Assembly (NCBI GenBank): GCA_900547135.1 | Contig: URFJ01000013.1 | Coordinates: 1 to 25,326, forward strand | Length of the DNA stretch: 25,326 bases | Reading direction: 5' to 3' | From: an uncultured Eubacteriales bacterium | Lineage (GTDB): Bacteria > Bacillota > Clostridia > Christensenellales > CAG-138 | Part shown: positions 1-8,340 of the stretch, in pieces | Layout of the letters: the number at the start of each line of letters is the position of its first letter | Numbering within the stretch: the first letter of the stretch is position 1 | Translations under genes and position numbers: made by a program | Notes under the pieces: generated by a model | What the model was told of the DNA's origin: nothing | What the model saw: the letters and a program-made list of their open reading frames with translations, nothing else | Databases searched by the model: none

Positions 1-102
1 AACATTCCCAACGAACCGGCACTGCCCATCCCGGCCGTCACCGTCAACACCAGAAAAGGCGTGTTCGTGAGCTACACGACCGACGACAGACCCGCTGTTT
101 GA
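1..102 (+). CDS. 3' end of an unidentified gene (partial)
   Basis: Frame 1 is open from the window edge to a TGA at 100-102, giving 33 residues that end in DDRPAV. The beginning lies outside the window. The fragment is Pro/Val/Thr rich with no motif I recognise, so no function is proposed. Reading as a gene end rather than chance is supported only by the open frame and by the fact that the convergent tRNA transcript is terminated right after it. The hairpin at 113-155 could also stop this transcript, but it has no T tract on the + strand. Confidence 0.4.
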   Translation, partial: NIPNEPALPIPAVTVNTRKGVFVSYTTDDRPAV

Positions 103-106
103 GCAG

Positions 107-155
107 AAAAAAGCGAGTGTCCTCACAGCTTTTCAAATGCTGTAAGAACACTCGC
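107..155 (-). terminator. Rho-independent terminator of the tRNA array
   Basis: Arms at 113-129 and 139-155 pair over nearly 17 bp (GCGAGTGT...CACAGC with GCTGT...ACACTCGC, with a 3-nt internal mismatch) around a 9-nt loop. On the minus strand the hairpin is followed by six T residues (112-107). It begins 3 nt after the tRNA-Leu CCA end, as expected for termination of the whole array. Confidence 0.85.
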
Positions 156-157
156 CA

Positions 158-244
158 TGGTGCGGGAAACAGGACTTGAACCTGCATGTTGTCGCCAACA
201 CACGGACCTGAACCGTGCGCGTCTGCCAATTCCGCCATTCCCGC
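158..244 (-). tRNA. tRNA-Leu (anticodon CAG)
   Basis: An 87-nt class II tRNA with encoded CCA at 158-160. The acceptor stem is GCGGGAA/TTCCCGC with discriminator A. A D arm, a long variable arm and a T arm with GGTTCAAGTCC are present. The anticodon CAG is at 208-210 on the complement and reads CUG. It is the last gene of the five-tRNA array. Confidence 0.96.
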
Positions 245-256
245 GGAACAAAAAAA

Positions 257-341
<85 letters not shown>

Positions 342-363
342 ACGAATAGATGTATTATATTGT

Positions 364-439
364 TGGAGCTGGTGATGGGACTCGAACCCGCAACCTGCTG
401 ATTACAAATCAGCTGCTCTGCCAATTGAGCTACACCAGC
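364..439 (-). tRNA. tRNA-Thr (anticodon TGT)
   Basis: A 76-nt tRNA with acceptor stem GCTGGTG/CACCAGC, discriminator T and encoded CCA at 364-366. The anticodon stem GCTGA/TCAGC closes the loop TTTGTAA, which puts anticodon TGT at 404-406 (complement). Confidence 0.96.
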
Positions 440-461
440 AAGGAGTGAAAGCAGTGGCTTA

Positions 462-538
462 TGGCGACCCGGAGGGGGCTCGAACCCCTGACCTCCAGCG
501 TGACAGGCTGGCATTCTAACCATCTGAACTACCGGGCC
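462..538 (-). tRNA. tRNA-Asp (anticodon GTC)
   Basis: A 77-nt tRNA with acceptor stem GGCCCGG/CCGGGTC (one G-T pair), discriminator G and encoded CCA at 462-464. Anticodon stem CCAGC/GCTGG closes loop CTGTCAC, so the anticodon is GTC at 502-504 (complement). The G discriminator fits tRNA-Asp identity. Confidence 0.96.
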
Positions 539-559
539 GTTTTACTAATCAAAAGCGGA

Positions 560-635
560 TGGTGGGAGCAACAGGGCTCGAACCTGTGACCCCTTGCTTG
601 TAAGGCAAGTGCTCTCCCAGCTGAGCTATGCTCCC
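560..635 (-). tRNA. tRNA-Val (anticodon TAC)
   Basis: A 76-nt tRNA with acceptor stem GGGAGCA/TGCTCCC, discriminator A and encoded CCA at 560-562. Anticodon stem CTTGC/GCAAG closes loop CTTACAA, so the anticodon is TAC at 600-602 (complement). It is the first gene of the array, about 25 nt downstream of the -10 box. Confidence 0.96.
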
Positions 636-660
636 TCGCCATTCCGCATCGACAGACGTT

Positions 661-689
661 ATTATAACTTATGCCTGTGCGCTTGTCAA
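661..689 (-). promoter_or_regulatory. Consensus sigma-70/SigA promoter of the tRNA array
   Basis: On the minus strand a perfect TTGACA (-35, 689-684) and a perfect TATAAT (-10, 666-661) are separated by exactly 17 bp. An A/T-rich stretch lies upstream (691-720). This is a full match to the housekeeping promoter consensus, as is usual for stable-RNA genes. The remaining part of the 636-889 gap shows no further convincing element; a promoter for the gene at 890 was sought but not found clearly. Confidence 0.88.
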
Positions 690-889
690 TGCGGTTTTTT
701 TAATTTTTATGAAATTAATGTAAACCGTAAATAGCCCTTTTACTATGCGTCTTGGGGCCTTATTCTGACGCAATGGCACCTTTATATATTTTTATCCTCA
801 CTTCTCGGCAAATGCGAAATATGTTAAGATTAAGTTCAGTATGTAACATTTATAGAAGAAACGTAAAATCACTCGCTTTGGAGGTGCCG

Positions 890-2626
890 ATGGATATATT
901 CGACTTCTTTATGCTTTTGGGAGGCCTGGTCCTTTTTCTATATGGAATGAGCGTTATGGGAAGCGGTCTTGAAAAGCTATCGGGCAGCAAGCTTGAACGG
1001 ATACTTGAAAACCTTACAAACAATCCTCTAAAGGGCGTGCTAGTAGGCGCCGGCGTTACCACTATCATACAGTCTTCGTCCGCCACTACGGTAATGGTGG
1101 TTGGATTCGTAAACTCCGGGATCATGAAGCTTAAGCAGGCCATCGGCATAATTATGGGCGCCAATATCGGCACCACGGTAACGGCATGGATTTTAAGCCT
1201 TACCGGCATACAGGGCGACAGCATATGGATAAACATGCTAAAGCCCACATCCTTTGCACCAATTCTTGCCGTAATCGGAATGGCCATGATTATGTTTTCC
1301 AAAAGCGGACGCAAGCGGGATCTCGGTTCAATAATTGTCGGCTTTTTTATGCTAATGTTCGGTATGTCGGCTATGAGCGACGCGGTGGCCCCGCTTGCCA
1401 ATAGCGAAGCGTTTACATCCATTCTGCTCCTGTTTACAAATCCTCTGTTCGGTGTTTTAGCGGGAACGGTTCTTACGGCTATCATACAGAGCTCGTCGGC
1501 ATCGGTTGGAATACTTCAGGCGCTCGCTACTACTGGGAGCATAACGTACGGAATGGCAATACCTATAATCATGGGACAGAATATAGGTACATGCGCCACC
1601 GCCCTAATATCCTGCATAGGCGCCAATAAGAATGCAAAGCGCGCGGCTATGGTTCATTTTTACTTCAACCTTATCGGAACGATTTTCTTCTTAGCGTTAT
1701 TTTATGTTCTTGACGCTATAATTGGGTTCAGCTTTACGGCCACAAGTATTAACGGGGCTGAAATCGCAATGATACATACGGTATTTAACCTGACCTCCAC
1801 GGCCATCATGCTCCCGTTTAGCAATCAGCTTGCAAAGCTTGCCACGCTTACAATCCGCGAAGGGAGCAAGGAGGAAGTGCCGCTCGACGAAAGACTGCTC
1901 AACGTTCCTTCCTTCGCGATAGAGCAATGCAAAAACGTCACTGAGGAGATGGCGGTCCTTGCCAGGAACACCCTGAATATGTCGTTGGCTATGGTTGACA
2001 AGTACGACGCGAAAACGACCAAGCTTATTATTGAAAACGAGGATAAAATAGATAAATATGAGGATTTGCTTGGCACATACCTTGTAAAGCTGAGCGCACG
2101 CGAATTGTCTGAGGAGGATAGCAACGAGGTGTCAAAGCTTCTGCATATAATTGGAGACCTGGAGAGGATAGGCGATCATTGCGTCAATATTGTCGAATCC
2201 GTTCAGGAGATGTCTAATAAAGGGATTGCCTTCTCAAGCATAGCAAAGGGAGAGCTTGGAATCATGGGCTCCGCTATATCTGAGATCGTAGGATTTGCAA
2301 CAGATATTGTGTCCACTGAGGATCTGAATCTGGCCTCTAAGGTCGAGCCGCTTGAGGAGGTAATTGACGGTCTTGAAACAGAACTGAAAATGCGGCATGT
2401 TAGGCGCCTTAAGGAAGGTAACTGTACAATCGAGCTTGGCTTTATATTCTCAGACCTTATAACCAATTATGAGAGGGTAGCGGACCATTGCTCCAACATC
2501 GCCGCATGCGTAATACAGATTAGCGTTGCCTCCTTCGACATGCACGAATACTTAAGCGTTGTAAAGTCTGAAACGCGCTTTGCAGAGCAGTATAAGGTAT
2601 TTAAGGAAAAATACACCATAAATTAG
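890..2626 (+). CDS. Na+/phosphate cotransporter family protein with C-terminal PhoU-like domain
   Basis: A 578-residue inner-membrane protein of the bacterial NptA/YjbB type, expected to move phosphate with Na+. The two inverted Na/Pi-cotransporter repeats are visible: first GAGVTTIIQSSSATTVMVV (about residues 53-71) with GANIGTT (90-96), then QSSSAS (200-205) with GQNIGT (229-234). The N-terminal 320 residues are hydrophobic helices. From about residue 350 the sequence is soluble and helical, with E/D-rich segments (for example DLERIGDHC and NYERVADHC) typical of PhoU-like bundles. The frame is open upstream to 752, but ATG 890 is chosen because GGAGGT at 880-885 precedes it and the added 46 residues do not look like family sequence. 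The direction of phosphate movement cannot be read from sequence. Confidence 0.9.
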   Translation: MDIFDFFMLLGGLVLFLYGMSVMGSGLEKLSGSKLERILENLTNNPLKGVLVGAGVTTIIQSSSATTVMVVGFVNSGIMKLKQAIGIIMGANIGTTVTAWILSLTGIQGDSIWINMLKPTSFAPILAVIGMAMIMFSKSGRKRDLGSIIVGFFMLMFGMSAMSDAVAPLANSEAFTSILLLFTNPLFGVLAGTVLTAIIQSSSASVGILQALATTGSITYGMAIPIIMGQNIGTCATALISCIGANKNAKRAAMVHFYFNLIGTIFFLALFYVLDAIIGFSFTATSINGAEIAMIHTVFNLTSTAIMLPFSNQLAKLATLTIREGSKEEVPLDERLLNVPSFAIEQCKNVTEEMAVLARNTLNMSLAMVDKYDAKTTKLIIENEDKIDKYEDLLGTYLVKLSARELSEEDSNEVSKLLHIIGDLERIGDHCVNIVESVQEMSNKGIAFSSIAKGELGIMGSAISEIVGFATDIVSTEDLNLASKVEPLEEVIDGLETELKMRHVRRLKEGNCTIELGFIFSDLITNYERVADHCSNIAACVIQISVASFDMHEYLSVVKSETRFAEQYKVFKEKYTIN

Positions 2627-2636
2627 GGGGAATTAT

Positions 2637-3401
2637 ATGAAAACCGAGTTTCAGGGAATAGCCGCCGAACTGTACGAGCTGGTCCACAGCGGCAACGCCG
2701 ACTGTGATATATATCCCCAGCTGATAAAACACCATTTCGGTACGGACGTGCTGGAGCTGGGGTGCGGGTCGGGAAGGCTGGCGATTCCCCTTGCTAAGAA
2801 CGGCTGCAACGTAACTGGAATTGAGTACGAAAAGGATATGATCGACCTTCTTTTGAGCAAGGATTATCCTAAGGACAGATTGTCGGTGATACAGGGCGAC
2901 GCGCGAGATTTTAATATAGGCAAAAAGTTCGACGTGGTATTGCTTGCGTGCAATTTTTTGAATATGTTTATCGATCCTTCAGACGTTGTGAAAATCCTTA
3001 CAAACTCAAAGCACCATCTAAGGGCTGGCGGATCCATTATAATCGACAGCTCGGTTCCTGATTTTGCAAGCATGTCAGAGGAAAACGGAAAGGTCTCCGT
3101 AAGTGAATTTAAAACTTCAAGGGGGACGACGCTGCGCGATACTTTTACTCCGCGCTACGATTTCGTGAGCCAACTCGAAACCGATGAGATATTGATACAG
3201 GAGTTTGACGAAGCTGATAACCTGTTGAGGGAAGAAATGATTGTAACCCAGCTTACTTACTACCTGCCAAGGGAGATAAGAATGCTTGCCCGTGAAGCGG
3301 AATTGACCGTATCGATGGAGTGCGGACGGCTGGCATGTCCCTTGTCAGAGGACAGCATAGGGGATAATAGCCGTGATATGATATTTGTTTTAAAGGAGTA
3401 A
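2637..3401 (+). CDS. Class I SAM-dependent methyltransferase
   Basis: A 254-residue soluble protein. SAM-binding motif I is VLELGCGSGRLAIPLA (residues 38-53), followed by an acidic motif II around GIEYEKDMIDLL and a motif IV-like DVVLLACNFLN. The C-terminal half has beta-rich segments seen in small-molecule methyltransferases. The substrate cannot be told. ATG 2637 follows a G-rich Shine-Dalgarno and starts 10 nt after the cotransporter stop, so the two are probably co-transcribed. It is not a close copy of the second methyltransferase at 3690. I see no clear terminator after it. Confidence 0.85.
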   Translation: MKTEFQGIAAELYELVHSGNADCDIYPQLIKHHFGTDVLELGCGSGRLAIPLAKNGCNVTGIEYEKDMIDLLLSKDYPKDRLSVIQGDARDFNIGKKFDVVLLACNFLNMFIDPSDVVKILTNSKHHLRAGGSIIIDSSVPDFASMSEENGKVSVSEFKTSRGTTLRDTFTPRYDFVSQLETDEILIQEFDEADNLLREEMIVTQLTYYLPREIRMLAREAELTVSMECGRLACPLSEDSIGDNSRDMIFVLKE

Positions 3402-3425
3402 TCGCCAATTAGCGCATCCCAGATT

Positions 3426-3660
3426 TTAATTATTCTTCTGCTTGGAGTTGTACAGCCCCTCAAATTCCTTATAGCTTATACATTGGAACGTCATAGGCAT
3501 CTAAAGCAATATAGCCTAAACCGAAATTTTTACTGCCTGTGCGGGGAGAAAGGATGACGCCTGGATAAGCCTCTTTGTCGAATTTAAGAATTCTCATGTG
3601 TAAACAGGTCTTATTTTGTATTGTATTGCCGTTTTCTAAAAATTGAGGTAATATTAATCA
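3426..3660 (-). pseudogene. Probable remnant of a gene 3' end (frameshifted)
   Basis: In this 288-bp gap the minus strand is open from 3657 to a TAA at 3469-3471, encoding 62 residues of very protein-like sequence; an internal ATG is at 3597 (MRILKFDKEAYPG..., then SPRTGSKNFGLGY and ALDAYDVPMYK). Just where it stops, the +1 frame continues with YKEFEGLYNSKQKNN and a TAA at 3426-3428, as if one indel had split one C-terminus. There is no Shine-Dalgarno before ATG 3597 and an in-frame TGA lies at 3658-3660, so the fragment is probably dead. I do not recognise the family. A live 42-residue small ORF is the alternative. Confidence 0.45.
3626..3654 (+). promoter_or_regulatory. Possible promoter of the methyltransferase-hslO-TPR-rlmL operon
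   Basis: TTGCCG (3626-3631) and TAATAT (3649-3654) are 17 bp apart and about 35 bp before the ATG at 3690. Each hexamer matches consensus at four positions, so this is only a candidate. It overlaps the minus-strand gene remnant. Confidence 0.3.
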
Positions 3661-3689
3661 ATAATAAGTCTAATGCTTGGAGTTTGATT

Positions 3690-4427
3690 ATGCAGGCTTA
3701 TGGTAAATTTGCGTATGTCTATGACCAGCTTATGCGGGACGTTGGATACGATGGATGGGCAAAATATTTATCGTATCTGCTGGGAGATTCAAAAACGGTT
3801 ATAGAGTGCGGCTGCGGAACCGGCGAGCTCACAATGCGCCTTGCAAAGATGGGCTTTTCCATCACAGGATTGGATATATCCGAGGACATGCTGGGTGTCG
3901 CATCGGAAAAGCTAAGGAAAAATGGGCTTACGATTCCTCTCATTCGCATGGATATGGCGGAGTTTTTAGTTCACAATCCGGCAGAAGCGATATTATGCGC
4001 ATGCGATGGGGTAAACTACCTTACATCGGTTAATCGGGCTAAGGCTTTTTTCTCATCCTCGTTTCGCGCGCTTAAGCCTGGAGGATTGCTGTTGTTCGAT
4101 ATATCCACCAGGTATAAACTTGAACGGGTTATCGGAAACAATACGTTTGCCTCGGATGAGGGCGATGCCGCCTATATATGGGAAAACAGCTATGACGGCG
4201 CTAAGTCCCTGTGCGAGATGAGGCTTGCTTTTTTCTCCCGTAAAGGCCGGCTATACGAACGATTTGATGAAACGCACGTGCAGCGTGCGCATACAGAGCT
4301 GGAGCTGCGCACTGCCCTAGCTGAAGCGGGATTTGCTTATGTCAGGGTGTATGACGCATTCACTCTTGAACCGCCAAAACCCGAGAGCGAACGGCTGCAG
4401 TTTTATGCAAAAAGGGATAATACGTAA
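3690..4427 (+). CDS. YqeM-like class I SAM-dependent methyltransferase
   Basis: A 245-residue protein. The N-terminus (AYGKFAYVYDQLMRDVGYDGW) is the signature opening of the Bacillus YqeM family, followed by motif I VIECGCGTGELTMRLA (residues 37-52), LDISEDML and the post-I/IV region ILCACDGVNYL. Family members are about 245-250 residues, so it is full length. The substrate is unknown; in Bacillus yqeM lies beside the ribosome-silencing factor gene, which hints at a translation-linked role but is not shown here. ATG 3690 is chosen over the upstream in-frame start at 3621 because GGAG at 3679-3682 precedes it and the family begins here. It ends 14 nt before hslO. Confidence 0.85.
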   Translation: MQAYGKFAYVYDQLMRDVGYDGWAKYLSYLLGDSKTVIECGCGTGELTMRLAKMGFSITGLDISEDMLGVASEKLRKNGLTIPLIRMDMAEFLVHNPAEAILCACDGVNYLTSVNRAKAFFSSSFRALKPGGLLLFDISTRYKLERVIGNNTFASDEGDAAYIWENSYDGAKSLCEMRLAFFSRKGRLYERFDETHVQRAHTELELRTALAEAGFAYVRVYDAFTLEPPKPESERLQFYAKRDNT

Positions 4428-4441
4428 CCGGAGGTTAAACA

Positions 4442-5353
4442 ATGGCCGATAGGATAATTAAGGGACTGCTTTTTGACGGGAACGTCAATCTGATTGCCAT
4501 TAACGGCACCGAGCTGACAAGGGTCGGTAAGTCCAGGCAGGGGTTATCCCGCGTGTGTACAGCGGCGCTTGGCCGAACGCTTATGATAACGTCTGTTATG
4601 GGGGCGCTTTTAAAAAACGATACCGACCGCATATCAGCCATAGTCAACGGAGGCGGCCCTGCCGGGCGGATAATTTGCACTTCCCGAAGGGGCGGAATTG
4701 TTAAAGGCTATATCGAAAACCCTTCTCTTGAACTTCCGCCAACGCCGGATGGCAAGCTTGACGTTGCTGAAGCGGTTGGCAGAAAGGGCGATCTTACCGT
4801 TATTCGCGACCTTTCGCTTAAGGAGCCTTATATAGGTAAGAGCGAAATTGTCTCGGGTGAGATAGCCGAGGACTTTGCAAACTATTTTGCGTTGAGCGAG
4901 CAGCAGCCTTCGCTTCTGTATCTTGGAGTTAGGGTTGTAACGTCTACCGGTGATGTGCTGGCGGCCAGCGGACTGCTGGCGCAGCCGCTCCCACAATGCC
5001 CGGATGAGTATGTATCCGCACTGGAGAGCAGCGTTGGCACAATACGGGAACTTACGGAGATGGTTGAAAAAAGCGGTGATTTCGAGGGTTCGCTTGACAA
5101 ATTGTTTGCCGGCATGGACCTTATGATTACAGAGAAGTTCGAACCCGTTTTTCAATGCGACTGCGATAGAGCAAGGCTTGAGGCAATACTCGAATCGCTA
5201 GGCGAAAACGAACTGACACAAATGCTGGAGGAAGACGGTGGCGCCGAAATTACCTGCCGCTTCTGTAATTCAGCCTACATGTTTGATACGGGTGATTTAG
5301 AAAAAATCATCAGGAGGTGCGCCGCAACCGGTGCCGCAGGCGATGTCGAGTGA
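4442..5353 (+). CDS. hslO: Hsp33 redox-regulated chaperone
   Basis: A 303-residue cytosolic holdase that is switched on by oxidation when its zinc-binding cysteines form disulfides. The C-terminal redox switch is complete: CDC (Cys239, Cys241) and CRFC (Cys272, Cys275). The N-terminal core carries family sequences such as GALLKNDTDRISAIVNGGGP and KGYIENP. The length is normal for the family. ATG 4442 follows GGAGG with about 6 nt spacing. It lies between a methyltransferase (14 nt upstream) and a TPR gene whose start overlaps its 3' end by 23 nt, indicating translational coupling. The C-terminal tail after residue 290 is not conserved-looking. Confidence 0.96.
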   Translation: MADRIIKGLLFDGNVNLIAINGTELTRVGKSRQGLSRVCTAALGRTLMITSVMGALLKNDTDRISAIVNGGGPAGRIICTSRRGGIVKGYIENPSLELPPTPDGKLDVAEAVGRKGDLTVIRDLSLKEPYIGKSEIVSGEIAEDFANYFALSEQQPSLLYLGVRVVTSTGDVLAASGLLAQPLPQCPDEYVSALESSVGTIRELTEMVEKSGDFEGSLDKLFAGMDLMITEKFEPVFQCDCDRARLEAILESLGENELTQMLEEDGGAEITCRFCNSAYMFDTGDLEKIIRRCAATGAAGDVE

Positions 5354-7055
5354 CCGCGTAAAAATACGTTCAATGGGTAAACTGCTTACCTTTGAGCGCT
5401 CTGCCGAATACCATATTGAACAAGGCAAACGCAAGGAGGCCTTTGGCGATATGCCCGGAGCTATGCTCTGTTACCGCAGGGCCTTAAAAGTGCAACCATA
5501 TGATCCTGAAACCGTTTTGGCAATGGCCTCATTGCTCACAAAGATGCAGCGGTTTGAAGAATCAAATAGGTTGTATATCATGAACCTGGCCAGTAAGGAA
5601 TACAGGGCAAAGTGTTATATTGGGCTGGCATTTAACCTGATAAACATGAGCTGTTTCAACCTAGCTGAAGAGTATCTCAATATGTGTCTGGATGAGGATA
5701 ACAACAATGAGCTCTATCAAAGGGTTATGTTCCTGGCCGATGTTGTCAAAAGCTATGGCGCAGATGAGCCGAGTATACTCTCCCACGATATGGACGGCGT
5801 ATCAAAGTCAGATTTAATGCAAATTCAGGATTTTATCCAAAACGGCGATTCCAATATGGCGATTTCCCTGTTAAAGGACATATCCTGCAAAAACCCGGAT
5901 CATATCGGCATAAAGAACAATCTGGCGGTTATGCTGTTCGAGGCAAAGCGCTTGGACGAGGCCATTGAGCAGGTTAGAGATATCGCCCGCAACCTTCCCT
6001 ACAATATCCTTATCAAGTGCAACCTTGTGATATTCCTCACGGCCGCTGGAAAAACAAGCGAAGCGTATGATATACTTAAAGAAATGTCGGCGCGTACTCC
6101 CGATGATATCCACGAAGCTCTTCAGCTTGCAATACTGCTGTTAGAAAACGGATTTACTGGTGATGCGCTGCGCATTTACAACAGGCTGTATTCCGAACTT
6201 CCTTATAGCCAGCCCGTATGTCACGGACTTGCCCTATGCTGCTTTCATAAGGGCGACTATGGCGGAGCGATTAAACATTATAATAAGCTGCTTAAAATCG
6301 ACCCGCTTGATAGCGTGGCGCTTTATTACAAAAAGATATGCTCCGACGCGCTTATCGGGAAAAAAACCACCTTTAGGTTCATGGGTGGTTACGCAGTTCC
6401 GGTAGCTGAGGCGGTGAGACGGCTTTCTCTATTAAAAGAGATGATCGATAGGGAAAGCGATTATATTATATCCGTATGGAACGCAGATAATGATCTGGAG
6501 TCCGTTCTTCGCTGGACCTTAACGACCCAAGCGCTTCTGATTCAGAAGTCCGCCGTTATCCTCCTGGGCCGTATCGGGGACGCAAAGGCCGAATATCTGC
6601 TTCGTGAATGCCTTGCGGACTTCTCCCAGCCCGATGAGCTTAAACTTGTCATATTCAGCGTACTTGGAACCATCGGCGCCAGGATGCCGTATATCTCGTG
6701 TATATCCGGAAGGCCCGTGTCCGCTCCAGAACCCGCTCTGTCAAAGGTACCTGACAGTCTGCCATATCCCTACTACGCAATACTGGAAGGGCTTATGGAC
6801 GGCCTTAGGGACCGCAGGGGCGGAACCGTTGCCGATACGGCCGCAGAACTCGTATTGAATTTTTACGGCGCGCTGGACGACTATCCATATTTAAATCAGG
6901 ATAAGCGGGCAGCTCTGTCCGCCGCCTTTGAGTACGAGGCTTGCAGGCGCCTTGATATAGAGGTTACGCCCGAGGAGATAGCGAAGATACGCAATGTGAC
7001 CGTAAGGCGTATAAAAAACGCATTGAAGACGATTCAACGTATAATGGAGGGTTAA
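5331..7055 (+). CDS. Large TPR protein with HEAT-like region and C-terminal helix-turn-helix-like segment
   Basis: A 574-residue soluble protein. TPR units are visible at about 28-70 (DMPGAMLCYRRALKVQPYD), 160-270 and 285-335 (GDYGGAIKHYNKLLKIDPLD). The middle (about 395-450) has LLGRIGDAKAEYLLRECL, reminiscent of HEAT repeats. The last 30 residues (TPEEIAKIRNVTVRRIKNAL) resemble a helix-turn-helix of the kind found in sigma region 4 or LuxR proteins. The GTG start at 5331 is chosen for AGGAGGT at 5312-5318; ATG 5343 is the alternative. It overlaps hslO by 23 nt and abuts the next gene with no gap. The role is unknown; TPR proteins bind partners, and a nucleic-acid link is only inferred. Confidence 0.75.
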   Translation: MPQAMSSDRVKIRSMGKLLTFERSAEYHIEQGKRKEAFGDMPGAMLCYRRALKVQPYDPETVLAMASLLTKMQRFEESNRLYIMNLASKEYRAKCYIGLAFNLINMSCFNLAEEYLNMCLDEDNNNELYQRVMFLADVVKSYGADEPSILSHDMDGVSKSDLMQIQDFIQNGDSNMAISLLKDISCKNPDHIGIKNNLAVMLFEAKRLDEAIEQVRDIARNLPYNILIKCNLVIFLTAAGKTSEAYDILKEMSARTPDDIHEALQLAILLLENGFTGDALRIYNRLYSELPYSQPVCHGLALCCFHKGDYGGAIKHYNKLLKIDPLDSVALYYKKICSDALIGKKTTFRFMGGYAVPVAEAVRRLSLLKEMIDRESDYIISVWNADNDLESVLRWTLTTQALLIQKSAVILLGRIGDAKAEYLLRECLADFSQPDELKLVIFSVLGTIGARMPYISCISGRPVSAPEPALSKVPDSLPYPYYAILEGLMDGLRDRRGGTVADTAAELVLNFYGALDDYPYLNQDKRAALSAAFEYEACRRLDIEVTPEEIAKIRNVTVRRIKNALKTIQRIMEG

Positions 7056-8159
7056 ATGCTATTTATAGCCACATGCAAGATGGGAGTCGAATCGATTACC
7101 GCACATGAGCTGTACGCGCTTGGCATTGAAGTGGTTGCGGTTCATGACGCCCGCATTATATTTAAAGGCGGATTTGACAGCATGGTTAGGGCCTGCCTGT
7201 GGCTTAGGACCGCGGAGAGGGTGCTTATGGAGGTAGGGGCCTTCACAGCTACAACGTTTGACGAGCTGTTCAATGGAGTAACAGCTGTAAATTGGAAGGA
7301 TTACCTTGCTAAAGACACCTTCATACATGTCAATGGCAAAAGCGCGAAAAGTACCCTGTTCAGCGTATCTGACTGCCAAAGCATAACTAAAAAGGCCATA
7401 GTGGAAAATCTAAAGGCCGCCTATCGCACCCATACCATTCCCGAAACTGGGAAACGCGTTATCGTTGAGGTAGGTTTATTAAAGGATCGGGTCACGCTGG
7501 CGCTGGATTGCTGCGGAGCCGGCCTTTCAAGGCGCGGATACCGTACTTTCAACGTTGACGCCCCCATCTCCGAAACTTTAGGCGCTTCAATCGTAATCCT
7601 TTCAGGGTACAAACCTCACATACCGTTATATGATCCAATGTGCGGCTCGGGAACAATGCCAATAGAAGCCGCCATGATCGCGACAAACCGCGCCCCTGGC
7701 CTAAACAGGGGCTTTGCCGCTGAAGAGTGGCATTTTCTTGACGCCGGGTATTTTGAAAAAGCCCGCGCTGAAGCGAAAAACGCAGTAACTAGCGCGCCAT
7801 TCAAAATTTTTGGCAGCGATATAGACGCAAGGTGTATTGACATATGCAAGCGCCATGCTAAGAAAGCCGGCGTAATGCTGGATTGGGCCGTCCGTCCCAT
7901 CAAGGATTTTACCCCGTCACCGGACGATGGGATAATAGTTTGCAATCCGCCCTATGGCGAGAGGCTTTTAAATAAGCATGATATAAAGAAATTATATGTA
8001 GAGATACGGGATAAGTTTAACGAGTATCCCCGCTGCTCAAAACATATTGTAACTTCAAACCTGGATTTTGAGAGGATATATGGCCGCCGCGCCGACAGGC
8101 GCAGGAACCTGAGCAACGGCGGCATAAAATGCACACTATACAGTTACTTCAGATGTTAA
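7056..8159 (+). CDS. THUMP-domain 23S rRNA guanine-N2 methyltransferase (RlmL/YpsC-like)
   Basis: A 367-residue cytosolic RNA methyltransferase expected to make m2G in rRNA. The N-terminal ferredoxin-like and THUMP region covers about residues 1-155. The Rossmann domain follows, with motif I DPMCGSGT (193-200) and catalytic NPPYGERL (297-304), the N-methylase signature. The length fits the short YpsC type rather than the fused E. coli RlmKL. The ATG directly follows the TPR stop (TAA 7053-7055, ATG 7056), with GGAGG at 7046-7050 inside the preceding gene. The exact target nucleotide is inferred from the family. Confidence 0.9.
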   Translation: MLFIATCKMGVESITAHELYALGIEVVAVHDARIIFKGGFDSMVRACLWLRTAERVLMEVGAFTATTFDELFNGVTAVNWKDYLAKDTFIHVNGKSAKSTLFSVSDCQSITKKAIVENLKAAYRTHTIPETGKRVIVEVGLLKDRVTLALDCCGAGLSRRGYRTFNVDAPISETLGASIVILSGYKPHIPLYDPMCGSGTMPIEAAMIATNRAPGLNRGFAAEEWHFLDAGYFEKARAEAKNAVTSAPFKIFGSDIDARCIDICKRHAKKAGVMLDWAVRPIKDFTPSPDDGIIVCNPPYGERLLNKHDIKKLYVEIRDKFNEYPRCSKHIVTSNLDFERIYGRRADRRRNLSNGGIKCTLYSYFRC

Positions 8160-8302
8160 TGTTTTGATGCAGCGGCCCCTACATAACCATATTTAATACT
8201 GTCGCGTTCAATAAAGTTTGTTCGCTATAGCTTCATATTCATATCATATTGTCATGCAATAATTGAATTATAAGCTTGGATGTAGCGCTATAATATTCCA
8301 TA

Positions 8303-8311
8303 TGCTATAAT
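8303..8311 (+). promoter_or_regulatory. Extended -10 promoter upstream of the DUF5685 gene
   Basis: TGCTATAAT at 8303-8311 is a perfect extended -10 (TGnTATAAT). A second TATAAT sits 17 bp upstream at 8289-8294. No good -35 goes with either, which is tolerated with an extended -10. The predicted leader is about 22 nt. The rest of the 8160-8340 gap is A/T rich, with no terminator visible for the preceding operon. Confidence 0.5.
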
Positions 8312-8340
8312 TAAGCAATATACTTAACGGCGGTAGTACA

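Noticed and set aside
850..1485. A 211-codon minus-strand open frame opposite the Na/Pi cotransporter
   Set aside because: Antisense shadow of conserved transporter repeats; no known motif.
8289..8294. First of two TATAAT boxes before the DUF5685 gene as the main promoter
   Set aside because: No TG extension and the nearest -35-like TTGAAT is 20 bp away; the second box at 8306 is the better candidate.
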